Counted from the first letter of the stretch, positions 29,264 to 38,442 are shown. The stretch is 47,763 nucleotides of DNA from Planctomycetales bacterium (GCA_005239725.1 SBBM01000026.1:1-47763); one strand, 5' to 3'. Notes: generated by a model from the letters alone, not told the origin. A program made the numbers and translations.

Positions 29264-31069
29264 ATGCTTAAATTTCCTACGCACAACAAAAAATTAAAAG
29301 ACTGGGTTAATAAAATGGCGCGTATGTGCCAGCCGGATGATATCATCTGGATAGACGGTTCAGAAGAGCAGAAAAGGCGGCTGGAAAAAGAGGCTGTTGA
29401 TTCCGGGGAACTTATCCCGCTTAATCAAGAAAAGTTGCCCGGCTGCTTCCTGCACCGCTCTGCGCCCGACGATGTTGCCCGCACCGAGCACCTTACCTTT
29501 ATCTGCACCAGGAGAAAACGCGACGCAGGCCCGAATAACAACTGGATGCCGCCGCGTTCTGCCTATCAAAAAGCGCGGAAATTTTTTAAAGGCGCGATGA
29601 AGAGAAGGGCTATGTATGTTATTCCGTTTTCCATGGGCCCTGTGGGTTCTCCTTTCAGTAAAATAGGCGTGGAATTAACGGATTCGCGCTATGTGGTTTT
29701 AAATATGTTGATCATGACCAGGGCAGGGGAGAATGTGCTCAGGCAATTGGAGAAAGAGGACGGGTTTACTAAATGCCTTCATTCCAAGGCAGATTTAGAT
29801 ATAAATAAACGACTGATATTACATTTTCCCGAAGATAATGCGATATGGAGCGTGGGTTCGGGTTATGGCGGAAATGTACTCCTGGGAAAGAAATGCCTTT
29901 CTTTAAGGATAGCCAGTTTCCTGGGGCAGAAAGAACACTGGCTTGCCGAACATATGCTGATTATGGGCGTAGAAGAGCCAAACGGCCATATTGAATATGT
30001 TGCTGCTGCCTTTCCCAGCGCCTGCGGTAAGACTAACCTGGCAATGCTTATTCCTCCGGAAGGGCTTAAGGCAAAAGGTTACCGCATATGGACTGTAGGC
30101 GATGATATAGCCTGGATGCGTATTGATTCCGACGGTTCTCTCTGGGCAATAAACCCGGAAAGCGGGTTCTTCGGCGTTGCTCCCGGGACAAATTCCAGGA
30201 GCAACCCCAATATGGTTGAGACTATTAAAAAGAATACTATTTATACGAATGTCCTTTTTAAATCCGACAGGACTGTTTGGTGGGAGGGGGCTGATGGCGG
30301 AGTCCCTGATGAAGGGATTGACTGGCAGGGCAGGCCCTGGAAACCGGGTATGCTTAATGCCGAAGGAAAGCCTGTTTTAGGCGCGCACCCCAACAGCCGC
30401 TTTACCGCGCCAATTGCCAATTGCCCCAGCGCCTCATTCAGACTGGAGCAGCATCATGGAGTCCCGATTTCCGCCATTGTTTTCGGCGGGCGCAGGGCCC
30501 ACCTTACTCCGCTGGTCTATGAATCTTTTAACTGGCAGCACGGGGTATTTGTGGGTGCGACCATGGCTTCGGAGATGACTGCCGCGCAGGTGGGTAAAAT
30601 AGGACAGGTCCGTCGGGACCCGATGGCAATGCTCCCTTTCTGCGGTTACAATATGGCAGATTATTTTAAACATTGGTTGAATATGGGCAAAAAAATGGCC
30701 AAGCCCCCTAAGGTTTTCTGCATAAACTGGTTTAGAACCGATGAAAACGGTAAATTTCTCTGGCCCGGATTCGGCGAAAATCTGCGGATTATCGAATGGA
30801 TTCTGGACCGCTGCAATAATAAAGTCAAAGCCGCAAAGACCCCTATCGGTTATGTGCCGTACGCATCCGATATAGACATGACCGGATTGGATTTAGCCCC
30901 GGGGACGCTGGAAAAACTATTGGATATAGATAAAAAGGCCTGGATAGAAGAATTAAAGGAGATAAAAAAGTTCTGCCGGCAGTTTAAAAAAGATTTCCCT
31001 CAAGAATTATGGCAGGAGTATGAAAATTTACTGCTGCGCCTAAAATCCGATGAACCCCGCCCTTCCTAA
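29264..31069 (+). CDS. pckG: phosphoenolpyruvate carboxykinase (GTP)
   Basis: 601 residues, the GTP-type length (ATP-type is ~530 and unrelated in detail). FPSACGKTN at 250-258 is the kinase P-loop with reactive C254 and K256; ARTEHLTFICTRRK, IPFSMGPVGSP (substrate loop), WRVGDDIAWM-like (TVGDDIAWMRI) metal site, and NWFR (FCINWFRTDENGKF) are all family signatures. It interconverts oxaloacetate and PEP with GTP; in anaerobes it may also run in the carboxylating direction. The stop codon lies inside arm A of the purC leader repeat. Confidence 0.95.
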   Translation: MLKFPTHNKKLKDWVNKMARMCQPDDIIWIDGSEEQKRRLEKEAVDSGELIPLNQEKLPGCFLHRSAPDDVARTEHLTFICTRRKRDAGPNNNWMPPRSAYQKARKFFKGAMKRRAMYVIPFSMGPVGSPFSKIGVELTDSRYVVLNMLIMTRAGENVLRQLEKEDGFTKCLHSKADLDINKRLILHFPEDNAIWSVGSGYGGNVLLGKKCLSLRIASFLGQKEHWLAEHMLIMGVEEPNGHIEYVAAAFPSACGKTNLAMLIPPEGLKAKGYRIWTVGDDIAWMRIDSDGSLWAINPESGFFGVAPGTNSRSNPNMVETIKKNTIYTNVLFKSDRTVWWEGADGGVPDEGIDWQGRPWKPGMLNAEGKPVLGAHPNSRFTAPIANCPSASFRLEQHHGVPISAIVFGGRRAHLTPLVYESFNWQHGVFVGATMASEMTAAQVGKIGQVRRDPMAMLPFCGYNMADYFKHWLNMGKKMAKPPKVFCINWFRTDENGKFLWPGFGENLRIIEWILDRCNNKVKAAKTPIGYVPYASDIDMTGLDLAPGTLEKLLDIDKKAWIEELKEIKKFCRQFKKDFPQELWQEYENLLLRLKSDEPRPS

Positions 31070-31102
31070 GAAGGAGCGGGAGCAGAAAGGAAGAGCGGGG
31101 TG
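31055..31102 (+). promoter_or_regulatory. purC leader: start codon inside an inverted-repeat arm
   Basis: Arm A CCCCGCCCTTCCT (31055-31067, end of pckG) pairs at 12 of 13 positions with arm C AGGAAGAGCGGGG (31088-31100), whose last G is the first base of the purC GTG. Arm B GAAGGAGCGGG (31070-31080) can pair with A instead (CCCGC/GCGGG plus CTTC/GAAG). Arm layout and the GCGGGGTGAA start are the same as at purU. Confidence 0.6.
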
Positions 31103-31993
31103 AATAAAAGCGTTCTTTTATATACCGATTTTAAGGATTTAAAATTATATAAGCGCGGCAAGGTAAGGGATGTTTATGATATCGGAGACAAACTGCTTAT
31201 AGTGTCTACCGATAGGATTTCCTGTTTTGATGTTGTTTTACCGTGCGGTATACCCCACAAAGGCGAAGTCTTAAGTAGTATTTCCTGTTTTTGGTTTGAT
31301 TTTATAAAAGATATAATCCCGAACCATCTTGTAACTGCCGACATAAACAAATACCCTCGGGAATTGCAAAAATATAAGGCAGAGCTTGCCGGCCGTTCCA
31401 TGCTTGTATTAAAAACAAAGCCCTTGCCGGTGGAATGCGTGGTAAGAGGGTATCTTGCCGGTTCAGGCTGGAAAGAATATCAGGAAAGGCAATCCGTCTG
31501 CGGCCTGAAATTACCCCCGGGGCTTTTAGAGTCGGATAAACTTCCGGAACCCCTGTTTACCCCTTCCACTAAAGCGGATGTGGGGCATGATATGAATGTC
31601 AGCCAGGAATATGTAGAAAATCTGGTCGGCAGGGATATCGCAAGTAAGCTTAAAGAATTGAGTGTTGCCATTTACAAAAAGGCAAGCGATTATGCCTTAT
31701 CGCGCGGGATTATAATTGCCGATACGAAATTTGAATTCGGCATTCATGGTAATATGGTCATTTTGATAGACGAAGCGCTTACCCCTGACTCGTCGCGTTT
31801 CTGGCCAAAGGATAAATACCAAAGAGGAAAATCTCAGGCCAGCTTTGATAAGCAATTCGTCAGGGATTACCTGGATAGCCTGGACTGGGATAAGAATCCT
31901 CCGGCGCCGGATTTACCTGAAGATATAATCTCAAAGACTACCGAAAAATATTTGCAGGCTTTTAAGTTGCTTAGCGGAAAAGAACTGGCCTAA
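31100..31993 (+). CDS. purC: SAICAR synthetase PurC
   Basis: 297 residues with a GTG start preceded by AAAGGAAGAG. It ligates aspartate to CAIR in purine synthesis. YKRGKVRDVYDIGDKLLIVSTDRISCFD is the family opening; PVECVVRGYLAGSGWKEY, KADVGHDMNVS (metal site), GIIIADTKFEFG and LIDEALTPDSSRFW are all present. The length matches the ~300-residue form found in eukaryote-like and many environmental bacteria, rather than the ~237-residue E. coli form. The next gene starts at the base after its stop. Confidence 0.95.
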   Translation: MNKSVLLYTDFKDLKLYKRGKVRDVYDIGDKLLIVSTDRISCFDVVLPCGIPHKGEVLSSISCFWFDFIKDIIPNHLVTADINKYPRELQKYKAELAGRSMLVLKTKPLPVECVVRGYLAGSGWKEYQERQSVCGLKLPPGLLESDKLPEPLFTPSTKADVGHDMNVSQEYVENLVGRDIASKLKELSVAIYKKASDYALSRGIIIADTKFEFGIHGNMVILIDEALTPDSSRFWPKDKYQRGKSQASFDKQFVRDYLDSLDWDKNPPAPDLPEDIISKTTEKYLQAFKLLSGKELA

Positions 31994-33271
31994 ATGAAAA
32001 TCATACTTATTGAGCCGCACTCCTCAAAGACGAATGTTTACAGCAAAATTCCCATGCCTCTTCTTGGGCCGGTGTATCTGGGCACTATCCTGAAGCAAAG
32101 GGGGCATGAGGTTGAAATTTATCACGAAGACATAAATGAGCCTGACTACGCCGCTTTAAAAGCGGATGTTATCGGGATTTCTATTTTAACTTCCACTGCC
32201 GGGCGCGGATATGAAATTGCCCGGAAGTTCCCGAAAGAAAAAGTTATAATGGGCGGGGTCCATGCCAGCCTTTTACCCAAAGAAACTCTTAAGTTTTGCC
32301 GCCAGGTTGTTGTTGGTGAGGCCGAGCGCGTAATCGTTGATATTGTTGAAGGCCGGAAGAAAGAACCTGTTGTTTACGGAAGCCCTGTGCAGGAATTAGA
32401 TACCCTTCCCTATCCGGATTTCTCATTGATTAGAGGTTTTAAGTCGCTTTCCATGCTTACCCCTGTTTCTACCTCAAGGGGGTGCCCCTTTGACTGCAGT
32501 TTTTGCTCCGTAACCAAAATGTTCGGCCGTAAATACCGCTTCCGCAGCGCCCAAAACGTTATAAATGAATTGCTCTCCCGGGACGCGAACGCCTTCTTTT
32601 TCTGCGACGATAATTTTACCGCCCACCCCAGGCGCACACGCGCTTTGCTTGAGCTTATGTCGAAAAATAAAATAAGCGATTGGTCGTGCCAGGTGCGTTG
32701 CGATGTCGCAAAAGACGAACAGATGTTGGGGCTTATGTCCAGGACAGGCTGCAAATTGGTATGCATAGGTTTTGAATCCATTAACCACAAAACCCTTAAG
32801 GCCTATGACAAGAAACAGAGTGTTGAGGATATAGTGCATGCCATAAGTTCTTTCCATAAGAGAAAGATTAAGGTGCACGGTATGTTTGTCTTGGGAAGCG
32901 ATGACGATGATAAAAAGACAATCTGGGACACGTTAAGGTTTGCCTTAAAGCAGAAAATAGACACCCTGCAGATGACAATCCTTACTCCGTTCCCGGGGAC
33001 AAAGGTCCACGAAAACCTGGAAAAGGAAAACCGGATTTTTACCAGAGACTGGAGCCTTTACGACGGCCAGCACATAGTCTTTAAGCCGAAACTGTTGTCG
33101 GCGCGGGAGCTCCAGTTGAATGTACTTAAGGCATACACGAAATTTTATTCCCTCTACCGGTCATTTTCCCTCCTTTTTAAATTCCATTTCCGCAACGCCG
33201 TATTCCATTTTATGGGTTATTCCATTATCCGCAAGTGGAAGAGAGACAACCGCAATATGGCCTGGCTCTAG
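31994..33271 (+). CDS. B12-binding-domain radical SAM protein
   Basis: 425 residues. Residues ~1-125 form a cobalamin-binding-like Rossmann domain (PMPLLGPVYLGTILKQRGHEVEIYHED, GGVHASLLPKE, VVVGEAE). The radical SAM iron-sulfur ligands are C164, C168 and C171 in SRGCPFDCSFC, followed by a TIM-barrel half (FFCDDNFTAHPRRTRALLEL, CIGFESIN, GMFVLGSDDDD, QMTILTPFPGT). Related proteins include hopanoid, lipid and cofactor methylases; the substrate is unknown here. The DXHXXG B12 loop is not obvious, so it may not bind cobalamin. It abuts purC. Confidence 0.85.
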   Translation: MKIILIEPHSSKTNVYSKIPMPLLGPVYLGTILKQRGHEVEIYHEDINEPDYAALKADVIGISILTSTAGRGYEIARKFPKEKVIMGGVHASLLPKETLKFCRQVVVGEAERVIVDIVEGRKKEPVVYGSPVQELDTLPYPDFSLIRGFKSLSMLTPVSTSRGCPFDCSFCSVTKMFGRKYRFRSAQNVINELLSRDANAFFFCDDNFTAHPRRTRALLELMSKNKISDWSCQVRCDVAKDEQMLGLMSRTGCKLVCIGFESINHKTLKAYDKKQSVEDIVHAISSFHKRKIKVHGMFVLGSDDDDKKTIWDTLRFALKQKIDTLQMTILTPFPGTKVHENLEKENRIFTRDWSLYDGQHIVFKPKLLSARELQLNVLKAYTKFYSLYRSFSLLFKFHFRNAVFHFMGYSIIRKWKRDNRNMAWL

Positions 33272-33285
33272 GCTCATTCTTTTGG

Positions 33286-33313
33286 TTGACTTACTTTCTC
33301 CCGGTAATATAAT
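33286..33313 (+). promoter_or_regulatory. promoter of the signalling operon
   Basis: TTGACT (33286-33291), 16-base spacer, TATAAT (33308-33313); GGAGGT (33333-33338) precedes the first ATG. It should drive the REC-PilZ, REC-REC, kinase, REC and ATPase genes, which are all tightly spaced. Confidence 0.75.
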
Positions 33314-33343
33314 AAGTTAGGAACATAATGACGGAGGTCTAAA

Positions 33344-34087
33344 ATGGCAAACATCCTTATTGTTGACGATGAGAAAGTGGTGCGCGATTTGCTGAAAAGG
33401 CTTTTTGAAGGCAATAATACCACTGTTTTCATAGCGGAAGACGGATTAAAGGCTTTAGAAATAGCCAGGGATAACCCCATTGATTTAGCATTGATAGACA
33501 TACGTATGCCGGGCCTAGACGGCCTGAGGACTTACCAGGAATTAAGAAATATCCGCCCTGATTTAGTCTGTATTTTCATAACCGGTTACGCGGTTGAAGA
33601 GGCGCTATTTGACAAGACAAAGCAGCCCGGGATGATATGTTTGAAGAAGCCCTTTGAGGATATCCGCCAATTAAAAGAAATAGTGAATAAGGCGCTGGAA
33701 GGGGCGAGCGCCCCGCCGCCTATATTCCAGCAGCCTACCCAGGAAAGAAGGGCGTATGTGCGCTTAAATATGACCCTGGAGGTGGATTATAGAATAAAGA
33801 ATAATGAGGAGCAGTTTGTTTCTTCTCTCAGCCAGGATATCGCCCCCGGAGGAATCAGGATTATTACCGGGGAGAGCTTGCCTCCGGGCACGGTCCTGGA
33901 TTTGGTGATAAAATCCTCCAGAAATAAAAAAACATGCGATGCCCAGGGAAGAGTGATATGGAATAAGAAGTCGGAAGATAAGCCCGGTTATTATATGACG
34001 GGAATAAAATTTACGAACGTGGACCTGTCTAAGCTGGCGCAGATTATCATTAATTCAGAGGATTTAAGGAGGCAAGATGGCAGATAA
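33344..34087 (+). CDS. response regulator with PilZ output domain (REC-PilZ)
   Basis: 247 residues. The receiver domain spans 1-120 with D9/D10 in ILIVDDE, phospho-acceptor D52 (ALIDIRMPG), T80 (FITGY) and K102 (LKKPFED). The PilZ domain at ~134-235 has RRAYVR (135-140) and DIAPGGIRI (165-172), the two cyclic-di-GMP-binding segments, though the usual serine of D-x-S-x-x-G is alanine. It should link phosphorylation with cyclic-di-GMP to motility or secretion; the ATPase downstream fits. Ends in an 11-base overlap with the next receiver gene. Confidence 0.88.
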   Translation: MANILIVDDEKVVRDLLKRLFEGNNTTVFIAEDGLKALEIARDNPIDLALIDIRMPGLDGLRTYQELRNIRPDLVCIFITGYAVEEALFDKTKQPGMICLKKPFEDIRQLKEIVNKALEGASAPPPIFQQPTQERRAYVRLNMTLEVDYRIKNNEEQFVSSLSQDIAPGGIRIITGESLPPGTVLDLVIKSSRNKKTCDAQGRVIWNKKSEDKPGYYMTGIKFTNVDLSKLAQIIINSEDLRRQDGR

Positions 34088-34823
34088 TAAGCTTAAGATT
34101 TTGATAGTAGATGACGAAAAGATAATCCGGGATTTCCTGGTGCGCTTATTTTCCTTGCAGGGGCTGGAGGTTTTATCCGCAGAAGACGGCCATAAGGCAA
34201 TAGAATTAACCAGGGCCAACAAGTTTGACCTCTTTTTTATAGATATGCGCATGCCGGGTTTAAACGGCCTGGAAACTTACCTTAAGATAAGGGAGATTAA
34301 CCCCAAGGCGCAGGCAGTAATGATTACCGGCTATGCCGTAGAGGAGCTTTTGGATGAAGCCACCAGGGAAGGGGCGATAGGCATTGTCCGCAAGCCTTTT
34401 GACATAGTCGAGATAAAAGACGTCATCGATAAGCTCGCTAAAGAAAAGGCAAAGGGTCTTTTGAGTATTTTAATTATTGACGATGAAGAAATGATACTCA
34501 GTTTCTTTTCAAATTTTCTTAAGAATAAGGGCCTGAATTATAAAGTCGCCCGTAATAAAGACGAGGCCCTTGGCGCCCTGAAGAAAGAGAAATTTAATCT
34601 TGTATTCCTTGATTTGGTCCTGAAAGATATAAGCGGCATGCAACTCTATAAGGAGATAAAAGAAATCGCCCCTGATACCGAGGTTGTAATGATGACCGGT
34701 TACCCCCAGAAAGCCAAGGAGGCTGGTTGCGGTGCTGAATTTGCAGGGTGTTTGTATAAGCCTTTTGATATCGATAATATTATCGGCTACATTGATAAGG
34801 CGAGAAATAAATCAGCAAAATGA
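34077..34823 (+). CDS. tandem-receiver response regulator (REC-REC)
   Basis: 248 residues with two complete receiver domains and no output domain: first ~6-122 (DDE at 12-14, D56 in FIDMRMPG, K106 in VRKPFD), second ~130-245 (DDE at 135-137, D179 in FLDLVLKD, K228 in YKPFD). It may be a phosphate sink or a scaffold passing phosphate between the kinase and the REC-PilZ protein. AGGAGG lies before the ATG. The next gene overlaps by 4 bases (ATGA). Confidence 0.9.
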   Translation: MADNKLKILIVDDEKIIRDFLVRLFSLQGLEVLSAEDGHKAIELTRANKFDLFFIDMRMPGLNGLETYLKIREINPKAQAVMITGYAVEELLDEATREGAIGIVRKPFDIVEIKDVIDKLAKEKAKGLLSILIIDDEEMILSFFSNFLKNKGLNYKVARNKDEALGALKKEKFNLVFLDLVLKDISGMQLYKEIKEIAPDTEVVMMTGYPQKAKEAGCGAEFAGCLYKPFDIDNIIGYIDKARNKSAK

Positions 34824-36436
34824 ATAGCAACATAGATACGCTTAAAGAAGAGGTAGCACAGCTCTCCCGCGAATTAAAGCAGCGTAACTTCGAGCTGTCC
34901 ATCCTTTACGATATTTCAAACGGCATCAGCTATACCTTAAGTTATGACGATGTCCTGCAGTTGATAATGGCGTCTTTGAATAAGATTATCGATTATGATA
35001 TCTGCGTATCTTTGATTATCCTTGAACTTGAAGAAGAAAAAAAGGCCAGGATGGTTATCCATATCCCGCATGCCTTAAGTCGCAAGATTGTCGAAGAAGT
35101 AAAGGCGCGAGTCATCAGGGCATTAAACGGTTTAAGCGGCGAGCAGATTTCAGAAGAGGATGTCGCGATAGATTTAAAAGGAAAGATATCAGATGATGAT
35201 TTCCTCTCAGACAATTCCATAAAATCTTCTTTTGACGTGCCGGTATTTGTGCGGGATAAGGCAGTGGGTATTTTGAATGTCTCCACCCTGAAAAATATTT
35301 CATATTCCGAGGACGAAATAAAATTGTTTTATACGCTTTCTTCCCAGGCCTCCGCTACCGTTGAGAGGCTTCAGGCGGTGTTAAACGCGGAAAGAAACAA
35401 AATGAAGGTAATGGTCGAGGGCATGTCTGAAGGCGTAATAATGTTCGACGAGAACGACCGGCTGATTATCTTTAATAGCGCGGCAAGGTCAATGCTGGGA
35501 TATCTTACCGGAGAGTTAAATACTAATTCGTTGTTGAATTTTTTTAGTGAGTTAGGGCTGATTAATTCTCTTGAGGATATAAAGAAGGATAAAAAATCTT
35601 TCTCTAAAGAAATTAACTTAGATAAGCCTTATGCGCGTATAGTGCGTATCGAAGGAGGGTGTTTCCTGAACGACGAGGGAAAAGACCTGGGGATAGCTTT
35701 AGTCTTGAGAGATGTTACCAGGGAGCGGGAAATTGACCGGATGAAGGACGATTTTATATCTCTGGTTTCGCATGAATTGCGTACGCCTCTGGCTGCAATA
35801 AAAGGAGCGACAGATAACCTCCTGGATGGCATTGCCGGCAGGTTAAATACTACGCAAAACGAATGCCTGATGATTACCCAGAGGAATATCGACCGCCTGG
35901 GCCGTCTGATTTCCGACCTCCTGGATGTATCGCGCATCGAGGCGGGAAAAATTCAACTGAATAAAGAAAAAACGAACATGAACAATCTGATAAACGATAC
36001 CTTGAAGTTGTTCCAACAGCCGGCAAAAGATAAGAATATAAAATTAGAGGTCTCTCTTCCTCCGGAGCCGCCGCAACTTAATGTTGACCCGGATAAAATT
36101 ACACAGGTTATTACGAATCTGATCGGCAATGCCATGAAATTCACCCCTTCCGGCGGCTCGATTACGTTGGCAGCTTACATTTTTGAGAGTTCTCTGCAGG
36201 TGGATGTTGTTGATACCGGGATAGGCATTCCGCAGAAAGATTTGGATAGAGTCTTTGATAAGTTTTACCAGGTATCCGGCCTAGACAACAAGATGAAAGC
36301 CAAGGGTACCGGCTTAGGTCTTCCGATATGTAAAGGGATAGTTGAAAAACACGGTGGCAAGATTTGGGCTGAAAGCGAGCCGGGCCAGGGGAGTAAATTC
36401 AGCTTTGTGTTGCCGTTAAATCAGAAGGAGGCATAA
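34820..36436 (+). CDS. GAF-PAS sensor histidine kinase
   Basis: 538 residues, no membrane segments, so it is soluble. A short coiled coil (1-25), GAF domain (~28-185), PAS domain (~195-300, MSEGVIMFDENDRLIIFNSAA), HisKA with phospho-acceptor H318 (SLVSHELRTPLAAIKG) and HATPase (N box NLIGNAMKF, G1 DTGIGIP 465-471, G2 GTGLGLP 496-502). The signal would be cytoplasmic, perhaps a small ligand bound by GAF. Coupled to the REC-REC gene by ATGA and followed one base later by a single receiver, a full phosphorelay set. Confidence 0.92.
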   Translation: MNSNIDTLKEEVAQLSRELKQRNFELSILYDISNGISYTLSYDDVLQLIMASLNKIIDYDICVSLIILELEEEKKARMVIHIPHALSRKIVEEVKARVIRALNGLSGEQISEEDVAIDLKGKISDDDFLSDNSIKSSFDVPVFVRDKAVGILNVSTLKNISYSEDEIKLFYTLSSQASATVERLQAVLNAERNKMKVMVEGMSEGVIMFDENDRLIIFNSAARSMLGYLTGELNTNSLLNFFSELGLINSLEDIKKDKKSFSKEINLDKPYARIVRIEGGCFLNDEGKDLGIALVLRDVTREREIDRMKDDFISLVSHELRTPLAAIKGATDNLLDGIAGRLNTTQNECLMITQRNIDRLGRLISDLLDVSRIEAGKIQLNKEKTNMNNLINDTLKLFQQPAKDKNIKLEVSLPPEPPQLNVDPDKITQVITNLIGNAMKFTPSGGSITLAAYIFESSLQVDVVDTGIGIPQKDLDRVFDKFYQVSGLDNKMKAKGTGLGLPICKGIVEKHGGKIWAESEPGQGSKFSFVLPLNQKEA

Positions 36437-36437
36437 A

Positions 36438-36815
36438 GTGAATACTGGTAAGAAAAAAATACTGGTTGTCGATGATGAAGAAGATATTGTTACTACTATA
36501 AAGATGCGTTTAGAGGCAAGCGGTTACGAAGTTATTGCTGCTTCCGACGGAAATGCCGCTTACGAAAAGGCAAAGGCCGAATCTCCGGACCTGATTATTC
36601 TGGATTTAATGCTGCCAGGGATGGACGGGTATCAGGTGTGTCGGCTCTTAAAGTTTGACGATTATTACAAAGGTATTCCCATTATCATGCTCACTGCCCA
36701 GAGTCAGAAAGAGGACAGGGAGTGGGGGCAAAAAGTGGGGGCGGATTTATACCTCACTAAGCCGTTTGAGCCGAAAGAACTGGTGGAAAAGATCAAGGAA
36801 TTTCTGGGAGGATAA
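36438..36815 (+). CDS. single-domain response regulator
   Basis: 125 residues, one receiver domain: DDEED at 12-16, D56 in IILDLMLPG, T in MLTAQS and K in LTKPFEPKE. No output domain, so it works by protein contact, as CheY or PilG/PilH do in twitching systems. Starts with GTG just after the kinase stop, with AGGAGGC upstream. Confidence 0.92.
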   Translation: MNTGKKKILVVDDEEDIVTTIKMRLEASGYEVIAASDGNAAYEKAKAESPDLIILDLMLPGMDGYQVCRLLKFDDYYKGIPIIMLTAQSQKEDREWGQKVGADLYLTKPFEPKELVEKIKEFLGG

Positions 36816-36826
36816 ACCCGCCCAAA

Positions 36827-36844
36827 ACAGGGGGATTTCCCTGT
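36827..36844 (+). repeat. small hairpin ahead of the ATPase gene
   Basis: ACAGGG (36827-36832) pairs with CCCTGT (36839-36844) around GGATTT. No T-run follows; it lies between the receiver gene and the ATPase ribosome binding site and could modulate translation. Confidence 0.4.
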
Positions 36845-36865
36845 ATAAAAATATTGAGGTGCCCA

Positions 36866-38392
36866 ATGGTTGATAAAAATATACCTTTAGTTGACCTTGC
36901 CAATTATATTATTGACGCGGAGGCAGTAAAATCTATCCCCGAAGAGTTGGCAAGGAAGCATAAGATGATACCGATATTCAAGATAAAAGATACTCTTACC
37001 CTTGCCATGGCAAATACGGAAAATATCATTGCCCTTGATGAGGCAAGAGCGGCATCAGGATGCAGTATACAGGCCCTTAAAGCCGAAGATGGCCAGATAT
37101 TCCGGGCGATTGACCAGTATTACAACGTCAGTAATTCAATCGAAGAGATCGCCGCGAGCTTAAGGAATATCGGCATGGAGTTTGTGGCAGAGGAGAGGCT
37201 TGATGTCGTCAAGTTGCAGAGGATTTCGGAGCAGCCGCCCATAGTGAAGCTGGTTAATCTGATTATTTCCCAGGCATTAAAAGATAATGCCAGCGATATA
37301 CATATTGAGCCTGAGGAAGAAAAGGTCAGGGTGCGCCTGAGGGTAGACGGCATACTGCATACGCTTGTTTCTTTTCCCCGCGGCCTGGAGTTACCCGTTA
37401 TTCCAAGGATCAAAGTTATCGCCGGATTGGATATAGCAGAAAAGCGTAAGCCCCAGGACGGACGTTTCCAGGTGCGCATTGAGGACCGGGAAGTAGATTT
37501 GAGAATCTCTACTTTTCCTGTGACTTTCGGCGAAAAGGTCGTAATGCGCCTGTTAGACCGCGCCACAAGTTTTATCGGCCTGAACAAATTAGGGTTTTCC
37601 CCCGAGAACCTGGATAAATTTGAGCGCCTAATCCATAAACCCTACGGCATAATCCTGGTTACGGGCCCTACGGGAAGCGGTAAGACTTCGACGCTGTACG
37701 CGGCTTTGAGTAAATTAAATTCGCCGGAGAAAAATATAATAACTCTGGAGAATCCCCGGGAATACCTCCTGGAAGGCATAAACCAGGGCGAAGTAAACCC
37801 GGCAATAGATTTTACATTTGCCAGAGGTTTAAGGGCAATCCTGCGCCAGGACCCGGATATAATTATGATTGGCGAAATAAGGGATAGCGAGACTGCGGAA
37901 ATCGCCATCCGCGCGGCCCTTACCGGGCATTTGGTCTTGACTACCCTGCATACCAATGACGCGGCAGGCGCAATTACCAGGCTCATTGATATGGGCATCG
38001 AGCCGTTTTTACTGGCATCGAGTTTAATAGGTGTGTTGGCGCAGAGGCTGGTGAGGGTAATCTGCCCTAAATGCAAAGAAAAATATGAACCTCCCAAAGC
38101 AATTTATGAGAAGTTAAACCCGGAGAAAGACGGAACAATTTCTTTTTGCCGGGGCAAGGGTTGTTTATACTGCCGTCAGACCGGCTACAAGGGCCGGATA
38201 GGCATATTTGAATTAATGGCTATTAATGAAAGTATCCGCGAATTAATCACAAGGGCAAGGCCTTCCGCGGAAATCAAGGAAGCGGCGATAACGGGAGGGA
38301 TGAAAACCCTGCAACAGGATGGTTTTGAGAAAGTTGCCGCCGGAATTACTACCCTGGAAGAGGTTTTGCGCGTAACTTATAGTTTTGAATAG
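36866..38392 (+). CDS. type II secretion/type IV pilus assembly ATPase (GspE/PilB)
   Basis: 508 residues from ATG at 36866, behind TTGAGGTG; an upstream TTG gives four extra residues. MshEN-type N-terminal domain ~1-110; RecA-like ATPase with Walker A GPTGSGKT (267-274), Asp box, and Walker B GEIRD (336-340) with SETAEIAIRAALTGH and TLHTND; zinc ligands C400, C403, C433, C436 (CPKC, CLYC). It powers pilin or pseudopilin assembly at the cytoplasmic face. Platform, pilin and secretin genes are not here, but the zinc-ribbon GspB-like protein at 21.3 kb may be a partner. It ends the signalling operon. Confidence 0.93.
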   Translation: MVDKNIPLVDLANYIIDAEAVKSIPEELARKHKMIPIFKIKDTLTLAMANTENIIALDEARAASGCSIQALKAEDGQIFRAIDQYYNVSNSIEEIAASLRNIGMEFVAEERLDVVKLQRISEQPPIVKLVNLIISQALKDNASDIHIEPEEEKVRVRLRVDGILHTLVSFPRGLELPVIPRIKVIAGLDIAEKRKPQDGRFQVRIEDREVDLRISTFPVTFGEKVVMRLLDRATSFIGLNKLGFSPENLDKFERLIHKPYGIILVTGPTGSGKTSTLYAALSKLNSPEKNIITLENPREYLLEGINQGEVNPAIDFTFARGLRAILRQDPDIIMIGEIRDSETAEIAIRAALTGHLVLTTLHTNDAAGAITRLIDMGIEPFLLASSLIGVLAQRLVRVICPKCKEKYEPPKAIYEKLNPEKDGTISFCRGKGCLYCRQTGYKGRIGIFELMAINESIRELITRARPSAEIKEAAITGGMKTLQQDGFEKVAAGITTLEEVLRVTYSFE

Positions 38393-38442
38393 GAGGTAGC
38401 TAAAATATAGATAAAGAACTTAGGGCAGCGGACGACCGTATC

